33,162 nt of DNA from Desulfovibrio sp. X2 (lineage in GTDB: Bacteria > Desulfobacterota > Desulfovibrionia > Desulfovibrionales > Desulfovibrionaceae): positions 1-33,162 of the forward strand of contig NZ_ATHV01000003.1 in the NCBI RefSeq assembly GCF_000422205.1. The letters run 5' to 3'. This document shows positions 1 to 8,645 of the stretch, one piece after another. Under the pieces are notes generated by a model, which was given only the letters and a program-made list of their open reading frames with translations, did no database searches and was not told the DNA's origin. Within the stretch, counting starts at the first letter, position 1; each line of letters opens with the position of its first letter. The position numbers and the translations under genes were made by a program.

Positions 1-50
1 CGCGGCCTTTTTCGTTGTGCCCCATCCCCCTTCGGATGGACAGAAGCGGC

Positions 51-419
51 TCAGACGGCCTCGGAATCATGCTCGAAGACGCCGAAGCTGTTGCCCTCCG
101 GGTCCTCGCAGTAGGCCATCCAGCCCACGCCGGGGATCGCCCGGCGCGGCACCAGGAGCCGCCCGCCCGAAGCCGCGACACGCTTGATCGCATCGGCCAC
201 TGAAACGACATGTATGGTAGGCATCCCTCCCATGGTCAGGGCCGGCCTGGGGCCGACCCGGCCCGACAGGCCGCACTGTCCGTCCATGCGGCCGTCCACG
301 AGGGAATACCCCTCCTCCGGGTGCTCTTCCTTGAATTCGAGCCCGAAGGCCTGTGCGTAGAAACCGGCCATGCGGGCCGGGTTCTCGGCAAAAATCTCGA
401 AATGAAGGCTTCGGTCCAT
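51..419 (-). CDS. VOC (glyoxalase/bleomycin-resistance fold) family protein
   Basis: This is a 122-residue single-domain protein. It opens with the beta-strand HFEIFAENP, continues with the helix ARMAGFYAQAFGLEF, and closes with MAYCEDPEGNSFGVFE, the usual second beta-alpha-beta half of the vicinal oxygen chelate fold. Members bind a metal and act on small molecules or serve as resistance or regulatory proteins; the substrate cannot be read from the sequence. The ATG at 419 is chosen because GAGGAGG lies a few bases upstream, although the open frame continues further 5'. The length is normal for a one-domain VOC protein. It is transcribed on its own, separate from the dcw operon, whose terminator lies at 745-793. 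Confidence 0.85.
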   Translation of the reverse strand: MDRSLHFEIFAENPARMAGFYAQAFGLEFKEEHPEEGYSLVDGRMDGQCGLSGRVGPRPALTMGGMPTIHVVSVADAIKRVAASGGRLLVPRRAIPGVGWMAYCEDPEGNSFGVFEHDSEAV

Positions 420-515
420 GGCAACCTCCTCGACTCGCCTCTCCTGTCCGCCGCGCCCCTCCGCCTCGCAAAGCCTTCGCGCCGCGAGGCAGACGCCGCG
501 CCGCTCGGGGCTGTG

Positions 516-527
516 GAATCCGGATTC
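516..527. promoter_or_regulatory. 12-bp perfect palindrome, possible operator
   Basis: The sequence GAATCCGGATTC is its own reverse complement. It extends to 18 bp with one mismatched pair (GT...AC flanks). It lies about 10-20 bases downstream of the transcription start expected from the extended -10 at 543-551, a position suited to a repressor site. No regulator is identified. Confidence 0.35.
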
Positions 528-542
528 TACGGACAGGATACA

Positions 543-551
543 ACTGTAGCA
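543..551 (-). promoter_or_regulatory. Candidate extended -10 promoter for the VOC gene
   Basis: The minus strand reads TGCTACAGT here, an extended -10 element (TGn plus TACAGT). No good -35 hexamer is visible. It would give a leader of about 115 nt before the ATG at 419. A palindrome at 516-527 sits just downstream of the expected start of transcription. Confidence 0.35.
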
Positions 552-744
552 TATTCCGGCCCGAAGTACAGTGAGATTTTCACATGTCCGGTCAGCGAGG
601 CTGCGCCTGAATGGCCGAAATGCGACAGTGTTGAAAAAAAACCACACTTTTGCAGACCGGAATAGGTCCTGAAGGAGTCGCCGCGGGCGTACCCGGGCAT
701 ATGTGCGGAACGGAATCCAGCGAGAGAAGCGAGGGGGGAGGTGT

Positions 745-793
745 GAAAAAACCGCGCAGCCCCGCCCGGTTCAACAACCTGGGGCGGGGCTGC
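745..793 (-). terminator. Intrinsic terminator of the dcw / radical SAM operon
   Basis: A perfect 12-bp stem (756-767 pairing with 782-793, GCAGCCCCGCCC type) encloses a 14-nt loop. On the minus strand it is followed by GCGG and then six T (746-751). It lies about 55 nt past the stop codon of the small exported protein gene at 848. This is the first convincing terminator downstream of mraZ. The rest of the 428-base interval 420-847 shows no gene. Confidence 0.85.
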
Positions 794-847
794 AGAAACG
801 CCTGAAGGCGCTCTCGGCTCTACGTCACGGGCAGGTCGGGGCCCGCA

Positions 848-1075
848 TCAGTTCTGCATGTCCGCAAGCTTGCGAAGCAGCAGGTAGGACACGAGTCCCT
901 GGGATGTGGGCTTGTTGAAGTTTCCGTTCTTGTCCGGCTTGCAGATCGCATTCTCGTGGAGCGAGCCGGGCTGCGCGTCGCAGTTCTGTGGATCGAAGGC
1001 CGACGCGGGGGTGAAGAGCCACGCGCTGGCGGCAATGGCCGCAGCGGCGAAACCGAGGATTATCAAGTGGCGCAT
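848..1075 (-). CDS. Small exported protein of unknown function
   Basis: This is a 75-residue protein. Residues 1 to about 27 form a signal peptide: MRH, then a hydrophobic run, then a TPASA cleavage site before FDPQNC. The mature part is about 48 residues, has two cysteines (in PQNC and NAIC) and no recognised domain. The ATG at 1075 has AAGGAG upstream, which supports this start over the longer open frame. Its start overlaps the last 13 bases of the preceding radical SAM gene, so the two are probably translationally coupled. It is the last gene before the operon terminator. Function unknown. Confidence 0.72.
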   Translation of the reverse strand: MRHLIILGFAAAAIAASAWLFTPASAFDPQNCDAQPGSLHENAICKPDKNGNFNKPTSQGLVSYLLLRKLADMQN

Positions 1076-2766
1076 GGTCCGTCTCCTTGGTCTTTCGACC
1101 GGACGGATGCTCGGGCCGTAAGGCCGCAGCGGCCGCAGCTCCCGCATCCGTCGTCAGGGCAGAGCACCCCCTCTTTCCCTGCCAGGTAGGCTTGCCATTC
1201 TCTCCAGAGATAAGCGCGCGACACTCCCGTGTCCACCACCTCCCAGGGAAAAGGCTCCTCCCGTGACCTTTCTCTATCCAAATATCGTGCCATGTCGCCG
1301 TCCCATTCCGCCAGGGCCTTGCGCCACGTCCCCTGGCGCGCGGCCAGCTCGATGAGGTCGAAGAGGGCCTCGTCGCCGCGCGTCAAAAGACCCTGCAGCC
1401 GGGCGGCGAAGGGCGACTCGCCCTCGAGCCTGAGCCCCTTGTGCGGGCGGCAGAGCGCGCGCAGCCGGTCGAGCCGGGCCGCGAGCTCCGCCTCGGGCCG
1501 CATGGCCGACCACTGCAGCGGGGTCCAGGGCTTGGGCACCAGCGGGGCCACGGAGAGCACGGCCACGTCGAGCCCCTTGCCCTTCTTCCCCCGGCCGCGC
1601 TCGCGCGCAGCGGAAAACTCGGCGAGGAAATCGCCGAACTCCTCGTAGTCCGCGTCCGTCTCCCCGGGCCAGCCCACGATGAGATAGAGCTTCAGCTTGT
1701 TGAACTGCAGGCGGCTCACGCTCGAAACCACCTCGAGCAGGCGGCCGGTGTCCAGCCGCTTGCCCGCGGCGCGCCGCAGTCGCTCGCTCGGGGCCTCGAG
1801 CGCCAGGGTCAGGGTGCGCAGCCCCGTGTCGCGCAAAAAAGTCAGGAAGTCGTCGGAGAGGCCGTCCGCCCGCACCGAGGAGAGGGAGAACTTGGTCTTG
1901 CGTTCCTTCAGCCACTCGAGGAAGGCGCGCAGGTCCGGCCAGTCCGTGAGCGCCGTGCCCACGAGCCCCACCTTCTGCGGCGCGGCCTGCTCGACCAGAT
2001 CCTTCAGCCCTTCGAGGGTGGCGTGGCGCGGCGGGCGGTAGATGGAGCCCGCGGCGCAGAAGCGGCAGCCGTAGGGGCAGCCCCGGTTGACCTCGACCAG
2101 GAACATGTCCCGGAAGGCCGAACGGGGGCTGACGAAGGTGGAATAGCAGGGGGCGGAAAGCTCGTTCGTGATCCCACCGGCGACCACGCGGCGCACGGGC
2201 AGGGGCGTGCGCCCCGGGACCAGGACGCCGGGGAGCCTTTCCAGGCGGGCGATGGCCTCGTCCTTGCCGCCGCCCGCAAGCCGCACGTCGCGCACCACGG
2301 CCACGGCCTCGGCCAGCCCGGCCTCGGCCTCGCCCACGAAGAAGGCGTCCGCGAGCGGCATGAGCGGCGCGGGATTCAGGAAGGCCACCGGGCCGCCGAT
2401 GAGCACCAGGGGCCAGTCCGGCCGATCGGTCCGCCGAAGCGGAATCTCTGCGGCGAGCAGCATCTCGGCCAGGGCCTTGAACTCCTCCTCGAAGTTCACC
2501 GAGGCCGCGAGCAGGGGAAAGTCTGACAGGGGTATGCCGGAATCGGCCGAGGCAGGGGCCTCGTTTGGTCCGGGCAGGAAGACGCGTTCGACGCGCAGGC
2601 CCGGCAGGTCGGCGAGGATGCGCCAGGCGGCCTGCCAGCCGAGGGTGGACAGGGCGAGCGATTCCTCGCCCGCGAAAACGAGGGCCGTGGGCAGCCTGCC
2701 GCCCGGATCGGGAAGCTCTGGGCGCCCAGCCCCCAGAAAATGGATGCGCTCTCGTGCGGACGTCAC
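1063..2766 (-). CDS. Radical SAM protein with C-terminal cysteine cluster
   Basis: This 567-residue protein has the radical SAM CxxxCxxC motif as CPYGCRFC (C230, C234, C237), which binds the 4Fe-4S cluster that cleaves S-adenosylmethionine. The region before it (about residues 25-210) resembles the B12-binding-like N-terminal part of MiaB/YgiQ-type radical SAM proteins, including GGPVAFLNPAPL and the acidic DAFFVGEAEAG. The C-terminus carries a second cysteine set, CPDDGCGSCGRC (C536, C541, C544, C547), a plausible auxiliary cluster or metal site. The start is GTG at 2766 with AAAGGAG upstream. It follows ftsZ after 88 bases containing a hairpin. The substrate is unknown; families with this layout are annotated only as radical SAM. 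Confidence 0.85.
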   Translation of the reverse strand: MTSARERIHFLGAGRPELPDPGGRLPTALVFAGEESLALSTLGWQAAWRILADLPGLRVERVFLPGPNEAPASADSGIPLSDFPLLAASVNFEEEFKALAEMLLAAEIPLRRTDRPDWPLVLIGGPVAFLNPAPLMPLADAFFVGEAEAGLAEAVAVVRDVRLAGGGKDEAIARLERLPGVLVPGRTPLPVRRVVAGGITNELSAPCYSTFVSPRSAFRDMFLVEVNRGCPYGCRFCAAGSIYRPPRHATLEGLKDLVEQAAPQKVGLVGTALTDWPDLRAFLEWLKERKTKFSLSSVRADGLSDDFLTFLRDTGLRTLTLALEAPSERLRRAAGKRLDTGRLLEVVSSVSRLQFNKLKLYLIVGWPGETDADYEEFGDFLAEFSAARERGRGKKGKGLDVAVLSVAPLVPKPWTPLQWSAMRPEAELAARLDRLRALCRPHKGLRLEGESPFAARLQGLLTRGDEALFDLIELAARQGTWRKALAEWDGDMARYLDRERSREEPFPWEVVDTGVSRAYLWREWQAYLAGKEGVLCPDDGCGSCGRCGLTARASVRSKDQGDGPCAT

Positions 2767-2802
2767 GCCGCTCCTTTCACGTCCCCCCGGAGCCCAAAGG
2801 GG

Positions 2803-2839
2803 CCCGGGGGAGCGGAGTCCGCATGCCCGCTCCCCCGGG
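2803..2839 (-). terminator. GC-rich hairpin between ftsZ and the radical SAM gene
   Basis: A perfect 13-bp stem (2803-2815 with 2827-2839) encloses an 11-nt loop directly after the ftsZ stop codon. On the minus strand only CCCCTTTGG follows, so there is no proper U-tract. It may be a weak attenuator or an mRNA-stabilising hairpin that sets ftsZ apart from the downstream gene rather than a full terminator. Confidence 0.45.
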
Positions 2840-2854
2840 GAGGACCATGTATGC

Positions 2855-4135
2855 CTAATCCGCCTGCTTGCGGATGAAGCTCGGGATTTCGAATTCCTCT
2901 TCGTCGAAGACGAAGTCCTCCTCGCCGGGAGCGGCGCCGCCGACCGCGGCCTTGGCCTGGGGCCTGGCCTGGGGCTCGGCGTCGTAGCCGTTCTGCTTCT
3001 GCCAGCGCAGGTAGGTGGGGATCGAGAGATCCTCGCTGCTGACCACGCCGCTCAGGCTGCGGGGCTTGCCCGCGGCGGGCGCGGCGGCCGCGGCCGCGGC
3101 CTGTCCCTGCACGGCGGCGAGGTTGCCGCCGCCCTTGCGGCGCAGGGGCGAGACCTTGCCGGTATCGCCGCCCTCGGCGGCCTCGTTCTCGATGCCCGTG
3201 GCGATGACCGTGATGCGCATCTCGTCGCCGATCTCCGGATCGAAGACCGTGCCGAAGAAGATCTGCGCGTCCTCGTGGGCCGCCTCGGAGACCGTGTTGG
3301 CCGCCTCGGAGACCTCGTCGATGGTCATGTCGGGGCCGCAGGTGATGTTGATCAGCACGCCGCGGGCGCCGTCGATGGTCACGTCCTCGAGCAGCGGGCT
3401 GGTGATGGCCTTCATGGCCGCCTCCTTGGCCCGGTTCTCGCCGCGGGCGATGCCGGTGCCCATGAGGGCCAGCCCCGACTCGCCCATGACGGCCTTGACG
3501 TCCGCGAAGTCGAGGTTGATGAGGCCGTGGACCATGATCAGGTCCGAAATGCCTTTGACCGCGTAGAACAGCACCTCGTCGGCCTTCTTCAGCATCTCCA
3601 GGAAGGTGGCCTTCTTGGAGGCCAGGGAGAGCAGGCGGTCGTTCGGGATGGTGATCAGCGAGTCCACGTGCTGGCGGAACTCGGCGATGCCCTTCTCGGC
3701 CTGCGCGAGGCGCTTCTTGCCCTCGAAGAAGAAGGGCTTGGTGACCACGCCCACGGTCAGGGCGCCCATCTCGCGCGCCACCTGGGCGATGACCGGGGCC
3801 GCGCCGGTGCCCGTGCCGCCGCCCATGCCGGCGGTCACGAAGACCATGTCGCTGTCCCCGATGAGCTGCTTGATCTGCTCCATGCTCTCCAGGGCGGCGT
3901 TGCGGCCGATCTCGGGATTGGCGCCCGCGCCGAGTCCCTTGGTCAGCTTGTCGCCGAGCTGGATCTTGAATTCCGCCTTGGAGCGGGTCATGGCCTGGCA
4001 GTCCGTGTTGGCCGTGATGAAGGTCACGCCGCGCAGCTGCGACTCGATCATGTTGTTGACCGCGTTTCCGCCGCCTCCGCCCACGCCGATGACCTTGATC
4101 TTCGCGTTATTGTCGGTGATGAGTTCGAGATCCAT
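2855..4135 (-). CDS. ftsZ: Cell division protein FtsZ (tubulin-like GTPase)
   Basis: FtsZ polymerises into the Z-ring at mid-cell. The 426-residue protein has the N-terminal nucleotide-binding loop [13 protein letters not shown], the tubulin signature [10 protein letters not shown], and the T7 synergy loop [11 protein letters not shown], which completes GTP hydrolysis in the neighbouring subunit. Residues from about 318 form an Ala/Pro-rich linker. The C-terminal peptide [11 protein letters not shown] is the standard anchor for FtsA and other partners. Unusually, the linker also holds a similar segment, [11 protein letters not shown] (about residues 371-381). The ATG at 4135 is preceded by AAGGAGG. 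It lies 57 bases after ftsA. Confidence 0.98.
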   Translation of the reverse strand: MDLELITDNNAKIKVIGVGGGGGNAVNNMIESQLRGVTFITANTDCQAMTRSKAEFKIQLGDKLTKGLGAGANPEIGRNAALESMEQIKQLIGDSDMVFVTAGMGGGTGTGAAPVIAQVAREMGALTVGVVTKPFFFEGKKRLAQAEKGIAEFRQHVDSLITIPNDRLLSLASKKATFLEMLKKADEVLFYAVKGISDLIMVHGLINLDFADVKAVMGESGLALMGTGIARGENRAKEAAMKAITSPLLEDVTIDGARGVLINITCGPDMTIDEVSEAANTVSEAAHEDAQIFFGTVFDPEIGDEMRITVIATGIENEAAEGGDTGKVSPLRRKGGGNLAAVQGQAAAAAAAPAAGKPRSLSGVVSSEDLSIPTYLRWQKQNGYDAEPQARPQAKAAVGGAAPGEEDFVFDEEEFEIPSFIRKQAD

Positions 4136-4192
4136 GGATGGTCCTCCTTGATACCCCTGACTGGTCCGTGCGTTGCCTTGTAAAGATTCGCC

Positions 4193-5425
4193 CTACTTGA
4201 TGTCCGTGAACCACTTGCGCATGGTTCCCAGGATGCGGTTGAAGACGTTGTCGTCGCGGATGCGGAACCGCTGCTCCACGCCCTCCTTCTGCGCCCCGTA
4301 CATGAGCAGCCCTACGGCCGTCGCGTACATCGGGGAGTTGACCACATCCTTCAGGCCGCCGACGTTCTGCGGGTAGCCCACGCGCGTCGGCAGGTTGAAG
4401 ATCTGTTCGCCCAGCTCCTGGCAGCCCTCGATGAGCGAGGTGCCGCCGGTGAGCACCACGCCCGCCGCCACCGTATTCTTGAACCCGGAGCGGACCAGTT
4501 CCTGGTCCACCAGGGTCAGAATCTCCTCCACGCGCGGCTCGCAGATCTCGGCCAGAACCTGGCGGGAGAGCCTGCGGGCCTCGCGGCCGCCCACGCTCGG
4601 CACCTCGATGACCTCGTCGGAACGGACCATCTCGGCCAGCGCGCAGCCGTACTTCACCTTGATCTTTTCGGCCGCCACCATGGGCGTGCGCAGGCCGAAG
4701 GCGATGTCGTTGGTCAGGTTCGTGCCGCCCAGGGCGAGCACGCCCGTGTGCTTGATGGAGTCGTTGGAGAAGACCGCGATGTCCGTGGTCCCTCCGCCGA
4801 TGTCCACCAGCGCCACGCCGATCTCGCGCTCCTCCTCGGTCAGCACCGCCTGGGCGGAGGCCATGGACTCGAGCACGATCTCGGCCACGTCCAGCCCCGA
4901 GCGGTGGCAGGAGCGCACGATGTTCTGGGCCGAGGTCACCGCGCCCGTGACGATGTGCACCTTGACCTCGAGCCGCACGCCCGCCATGCCGAGCGGGTCG
5001 GCGATGCCGCGCTGGTCGTCCACGATGTATTCCTGCGGCAGGATGTGGATGACCTCGCGGTCCAGCGGGATGGCCACGGCCTTGGCCGCGTCGATGACCC
5101 GCTCCACGTCCTTGGGGCCGACCTCCCCGCCCTTGACCGCGATGACGCCGTGGGAATTGAATCCCTTGATGTGGCTGCCCGCGATGCCGGCGTAGACCGA
5201 GCGGATCTCGCAGCCGGCCATCAGCTCGGCCTCTTCGATCGCCTTCTTGATGGACTGGACGGTCTGCTCGATGTTCACCACCACGCCCTTGCGCAGGCCG
5301 GTGGACGGACTCGTGCCGATGCCCACGATGTCCACCCCTTCGGGGCTCATCTCGCCCACCACGGCGCAGACCTTGGTGGTGCCGATATCCAGTCCGACGA
5401 CGAGTTCACCTTTCGACTTGGCCAT
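4193..5425 (-). CDS. ftsA: Cell division protein FtsA (actin-like Z-ring anchor)
   Basis: FtsA tethers FtsZ filaments to the membrane and relays signals to septal synthesis. The 410-residue protein begins with the actin/Hsp70-fold phosphate-1 motif VGLDIGTTKVCAVVGE and has the phosphate-2 motif VALVDIGGGTTDIAVF near residue 207 and the adenosine motif GVVLTGGTSLIEG. The C-terminal RILGTMRKWFTDIK fits the amphipathic helix that inserts into the membrane. The length is normal. The ATG at 5425 follows GGAGAAGAGGT. The gene lies 22 bases after ftsQ and 57 before ftsZ, the classic order ftsQ-ftsA-ftsZ. Confidence 0.97.
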   Translation of the reverse strand: MAKSKGELVVGLDIGTTKVCAVVGEMSPEGVDIVGIGTSPSTGLRKGVVVNIEQTVQSIKKAIEEAELMAGCEIRSVYAGIAGSHIKGFNSHGVIAVKGGEVGPKDVERVIDAAKAVAIPLDREVIHILPQEYIVDDQRGIADPLGMAGVRLEVKVHIVTGAVTSAQNIVRSCHRSGLDVAEIVLESMASAQAVLTEEEREIGVALVDIGGGTTDIAVFSNDSIKHTGVLALGGTNLTNDIAFGLRTPMVAAEKIKVKYGCALAEMVRSDEVIEVPSVGGREARRLSRQVLAEICEPRVEEILTLVDQELVRSGFKNTVAAGVVLTGGTSLIEGCQELGEQIFNLPTRVGYPQNVGGLKDVVNSPMYATAVGLLMYGAQKEGVEQRFRIRDDNVFNRILGTMRKWFTDIK

Positions 5426-5447
5426 ACCTCTTCTCCATGTGTCCGGC

Positions 5448-6365
5448 TCAGGCGCCGGTCTTCGCCAGACGAACCCACACGCGGCCTCCCGAGGCCTGCA
5501 TGTGGCGTACGAAATTCCATTCGTTGCGGCGGGAAAGGTCGTCGGCCACGACCTTCATGCGGTCGAGCCCCCCTTCCCAGTCCGAAAGATCCAGGGACAG
5601 CGTGCGGCCGTCCGAGAGCACCAGGGTCAGGTCGCCGCCGCCCGCCTGCATGAGCTCGATGTCGCGCAGCGAGAAGAACCAGCGGTTGTGCGCCAGCTCG
5701 GCCGCGAAGAGCGGCATGTCGTCCAGCCACGACTCCGAGCCGGGCAGGAGCTCGAGCACCGGCAGCGAGGCGAAGTGGTCCGCCTCCACCGGGGCGATGA
5801 TGTCGCCGTCGGCCTCCGCGTAGTAGAGCGTGGTCCCGCGCTGCACCCAGAAGGCGGCCTGCTTCTCCGCGATGGTGAGCTTGAGCGTGCCGGGCAGCAC
5901 GCGCTCCACGGTCACGGACTTGATCCAGGGGTCCGAGGAGATGCGGCTCTCCACGTCGCGGATGTTGAGCTCGAGGGTGTTCTCTCCCCCCGTGACGCCC
6001 GCGAGCTTCAGGACCTCGTCCCGGCTCAGCCGCGAGTTGCCCGTGACCTCCACCTGGCGCAGGGAGAAGTAGGGGTTCACGGTCAGCCAGCGGTAGCCGT
6101 AGAGCAGCCCCAGGCTGACCGTGGACACGAGCGCGAGGAGCAGGCTCAGCACGACCATGCGCCCGGCCAAAAAGCCCGCGCCGCGCGCCATGCGCGCCGC
6201 CACGACGCCGCCCTCGCCCTTCTGCCCGCGGTAGCTGTTGCTGCCCTTGCGCGGCTTGGCGGCCGGGGCCCCGCGAGAATACGACGAGCCCGCGTTCCTG
6301 GCCTTGGTCCCGCCGTTTCGGGTGAGCTGGACGCGCCCGCGGCGCGTTGCGGCCAGGGACGTCAT
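5448..6365 (-). CDS. ftsQ: Cell division protein FtsQ (POTRA-domain divisome protein)
   Basis: The product is 305 residues. Residues 1-68 are a long, basic, Gly/Ser/Arg-rich cytoplasmic tail. One membrane segment follows at about 69-90 (MVVLSLLLALVSTVSLGLLYG), then a POTRA domain from about 99 (SLRQVEVTGNSRLSRDEVL, then NTLELNIRDVESRI, WIKSVTVERVLPGTLKLTI), and the FtsQ/DivIB beta domain. FtsQ links cytoplasmic and periplasmic divisome parts and recruits FtsL and FtsB. The ATG at 6365 overlaps the murB stop codon as ATGA, indicating coupling. The much longer open frame upstream is a shadow of murB. Confidence 0.95.
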   Translation of the reverse strand: MTSLAATRRGRVQLTRNGGTKARNAGSSYSRGAPAAKPRKGSNSYRGQKGEGGVVAARMARGAGFLAGRMVVLSLLLALVSTVSLGLLYGYRWLTVNPYFSLRQVEVTGNSRLSRDEVLKLAGVTGGENTLELNIRDVESRISSDPWIKSVTVERVLPGTLKLTIAEKQAAFWVQRGTTLYYAEADGDIIAPVEADHFASLPVLELLPGSESWLDDMPLFAAELAHNRWFFSLRDIELMQAGGGDLTLVLSDGRTLSLDLSDWEGGLDRMKVVADDLSRRNEWNFVRHMQASGGRVWVRLAKTGA

Positions 6366-7249
6366 CCGACCACCTTCACTTCCAGCTCGAGGTCCAGGCC
6401 GAAGCGGGTGCGCACCGCGCTTTGCGCCAGGGAGATGAGTTCCATCGCCTCGGAGGAGCGGCCGTCGCCCACGTTGACCAGGAAATTCGCGTGCATCTCC
6501 GAGAAGGCCATGCCGCCGAGCCCGACGCCGCGAAAGCCCGCGCGGTCGAGCAGCCTGCCCGCGCTCTCGCCCTCGGGATTCTTGAAGACGCAGCCGCAGG
6601 TGGCCGCGGCCACGGGCTGCACCGCCTTCTTGCGCAGGAAGTACTCGGACATGTCGGCCCGGATTGCGGCGGGGTCGCGCTTCGAGAGCAGGAGTTCGGC
6701 CTCGAGCACCAGGAAGAAGCCCTCTTCCCCCTCGGGCGCGAAGCGGCGGTACCCCGCCTCCCACTGTCCGGCCTCGATCCAGCGCTCGCCGTGCGCGGGC
6801 GACCACAGGCGCACCCGGACCATGCGCTCGCAGAAGCTCTGCCCCCAGGACCCGGCATTCATGGCCACGGCGCCGCCCACGCTGCCGGGGATGCCGCGCA
6901 GCCGCTCGATCCCGGAAAGGCCCTCCGAGGCCAGCCAGGCGAGCAGGGACTGCAGCTTGATGCCCGACCCCACGCGCACGAGCACCCCGCTCTCGTCCTC
7001 GGCCAGGCGCGCGGGCCCGGTAGCCCAGCGCGAGCTCACCAGGACCACGCCGAGCTCCCCGTCCTTGGCCAGCACGTTGGACCCGGCGCCGAAGGCCACG
7101 GGCTCGCCGCCGAGCTCGCACAGGGCGTCCGTGAGGGCCACGAGGTCCTCCTCCTCGCGCACCACGGCCTCGGCCAGGGCTGTGCCGCCGAGGCGAAGCG
7201 TGGTGCGGCGCGCGAGGGGGACGTCGTGCGTCAGGTCCAGGGCCGTCAT
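6362..7249 (-). CDS. murB: UDP-N-acetylenolpyruvoylglucosamine reductase MurB
   Basis: MurB uses NADPH and FAD to reduce UDP-GlcNAc-enolpyruvate to UDP-MurNAc. The 295-residue protein has the FAD-binding segment [17 protein letters not shown], then [16 protein letters not shown], and the active-site segment [21 protein letters not shown], with the conserved glutamate in [10 protein letters not shown]. The position usually held by the proton-donating serine (GSxF in many MurBs) is cysteine here (C220). The start ATG overlaps the murC stop as ATGA (7246-7249), and its own stop overlaps ftsQ. No ddl gene separates murB and ftsQ. Confidence 0.96.
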   Translation of the reverse strand: MTALDLTHDVPLARRTTLRLGGTALAEAVVREEEDLVALTDALCELGGEPVAFGAGSNVLAKDGELGVVLVSSRWATGPARLAEDESGVLVRVGSGIKLQSLLAWLASEGLSGIERLRGIPGSVGGAVAMNAGSWGQSFCERMVRVRLWSPAHGERWIEAGQWEAGYRRFAPEGEEGFFLVLEAELLLSKRDPAAIRADMSEYFLRKKAVQPVAAATCGCVFKNPEGESAGRLLDRAGFRGVGLGGMAFSEMHANFLVNVGDGRSSEAMELISLAQSAVRTRFGLDLELEVKVVG

Positions 7250-8616
7250 TCCATCTCCAGGTACTTGGGGCCGATCTGGGTGATGCTGCCTGCGCCGAGC
7301 GTCAGCAGCAGGTCGCGGGGCCTCAGGATGTTGGGCAGGGCCAGGAGCATCTCGTCCAGGCTCTGGAAGTATTCCACCGGCGTCTTGCTCACCTGCCGGA
7401 TGCCCTGGGCCAGGCTCTGGCCGGACACGCCCGGGATCGGGGCCTCGGAGGCCGCGTAGATCTCGGTGAGCAGGAGCTGGTCGCAGTTCTCGAAGACCTT
7501 GCAGAAGTCGCCGAAGAGCGCCTGGGTGCGGGAGAAGCGGTGCGGCTGAAACGCCACCACCAGGCGGCGGTCCGGGTAGCAGGCGCGGGCGGTCTCCAGG
7601 GTGGCGCGGATCTCGGCCGGGTGGTGGCCGTAGTCGTCCACCACGAGCACGCCGTGCCTCTCGCCCTTGAGTTCGAAACGTCGGCCCACGCCGCCGAAGC
7701 GGCTCAGCGCCTCGATGACCTTGTCCTTGGCGAGTCCCACTTCCAGGGAGACGCCGATGACGCCGAGCGCGTTCAGGATGTTGTGGCGGCCGGGCTGGTT
7801 CAGGGTCACGTCGGCCCAGTGCTCGCCGTCCACGAAGACGCGGAAGATGCCGCGCAGCCCGGTCTGCACCACCTCCGCCCGGATGCGGCAGTCCTTGCCG
7901 AAGCCGTAGGTGGACATGCGGCGCTTGATGCGCGGCAGCAGGCGGCGCACGCCGGGGTCGTCGCCGCAGACCACGTTCATGCCCCAGAACGGCACCTTGT
8001 TCATGAACTGCACGAAGGCGTCGTCGATCTCCTCGATGCCCCCCTTGTAGTGGTCCAGATGGTCGGCATCCACGTTGGTGACCACGGTGATGATGGGCGC
8101 GAGGCAGAGGAAGGAGCCGTCGGACTCGTCGGCCTCGGCGATCAGGTACTCGCCCTCGCCCAGGTGGGCGTTGGAGCCGTAGGCGTTGAGGCGGCCGCCG
8201 ATGATCACCGTGGGATCGTAGCCCGCGGCCGCGAAGACCTCGGCCAGGAGCGAGGTGGTGGTGGTCTTGCCGTGCGTGCCCGCAACGGCCACGCCGGTGC
8301 GCAGGCGCATCAGCTCGGCCAGCATCTCGGCGCGCGGGATCACGGGGATGCCGCGCTCGCGCGCCTCGACCACCTCGGGGTTGTCGTCCTTGATGGCCGT
8401 GGACTTGACCACCACGTCCACGTCCCCGGCCACGTTCTGCGCGCCGTGGCCGATGAAGACCGAGGCGCCGAGCTTCATGAGCCGCTTGGTCACCGGGCCC
8501 ATGGCCACGTCCGAGCCGGACACGCCGTAGCCCTGGTTGAGCAGGACCTCGGCGATGCCGCTCATGCCGGAGCCGCCGATGCCGATCATGTGGATGTGCT
8601 TGACCTTCGTTCTCAC
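7246..8616 (-). CDS. murC: UDP-N-acetylmuramate--L-alanine ligase MurC
   Basis: MurC is the ATP-dependent ligase that adds L-alanine to UDP-MurNAc, the first amino acid of the stem peptide. The 456-residue protein has the N-terminal Rossmann motif [18 protein letters not shown], the Mur-ligase P-loop GTHGKTTTT (from residue 113), DADHLDHY, and the late motif [16 protein letters not shown] with HRFSRT, all diagnostic of MurC. The start is GTG at 8616 with GAGGG about nine bases upstream; the next in-frame ATG (M10) would cut into the Rossmann strand. It lies 29 bases after murG. Confidence 0.97.
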   Translation of the reverse strand: MRTKVKHIHMIGIGGSGMSGIAEVLLNQGYGVSGSDVAMGPVTKRLMKLGASVFIGHGAQNVAGDVDVVVKSTAIKDDNPEVVEARERGIPVIPRAEMLAELMRLRTGVAVAGTHGKTTTTSLLAEVFAAAGYDPTVIIGGRLNAYGSNAHLGEGEYLIAEADESDGSFLCLAPIITVVTNVDADHLDHYKGGIEEIDDAFVQFMNKVPFWGMNVVCGDDPGVRRLLPRIKRRMSTYGFGKDCRIRAEVVQTGLRGIFRVFVDGEHWADVTLNQPGRHNILNALGVIGVSLEVGLAKDKVIEALSRFGGVGRRFELKGERHGVLVVDDYGHHPAEIRATLETARACYPDRRLVVAFQPHRFSRTQALFGDFCKVFENCDQLLLTEIYAASEAPIPGVSGQSLAQGIRQVSKTPVEYFQSLDEMLLALPNILRPRDLLLTLGAGSITQIGPKYLEME

Positions 8617-8645
8617 GTCGTCGTCCCTCGAATCTCGCGGAAATT

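Noticed and set aside
22-40. Small hairpin CCATCC/GGATGG near the window start as a terminator for the VOC gene
   Set aside because: The stem is only six pairs and the minus strand after it lacks a T-run (it reads GAAAAAGG).
2168-4183. Very long plus-strand open frames opposite the dcw genes (e.g. 2168-4183, 10127-12241, 11640-15113)
   Set aside because: They lie antisense to well-identified genes and have Ala/Arg/Gly/His/Glu-rich, low-complexity translations typical of reverse frames in GC-rich DNA. No motif or ribosome site supports them.
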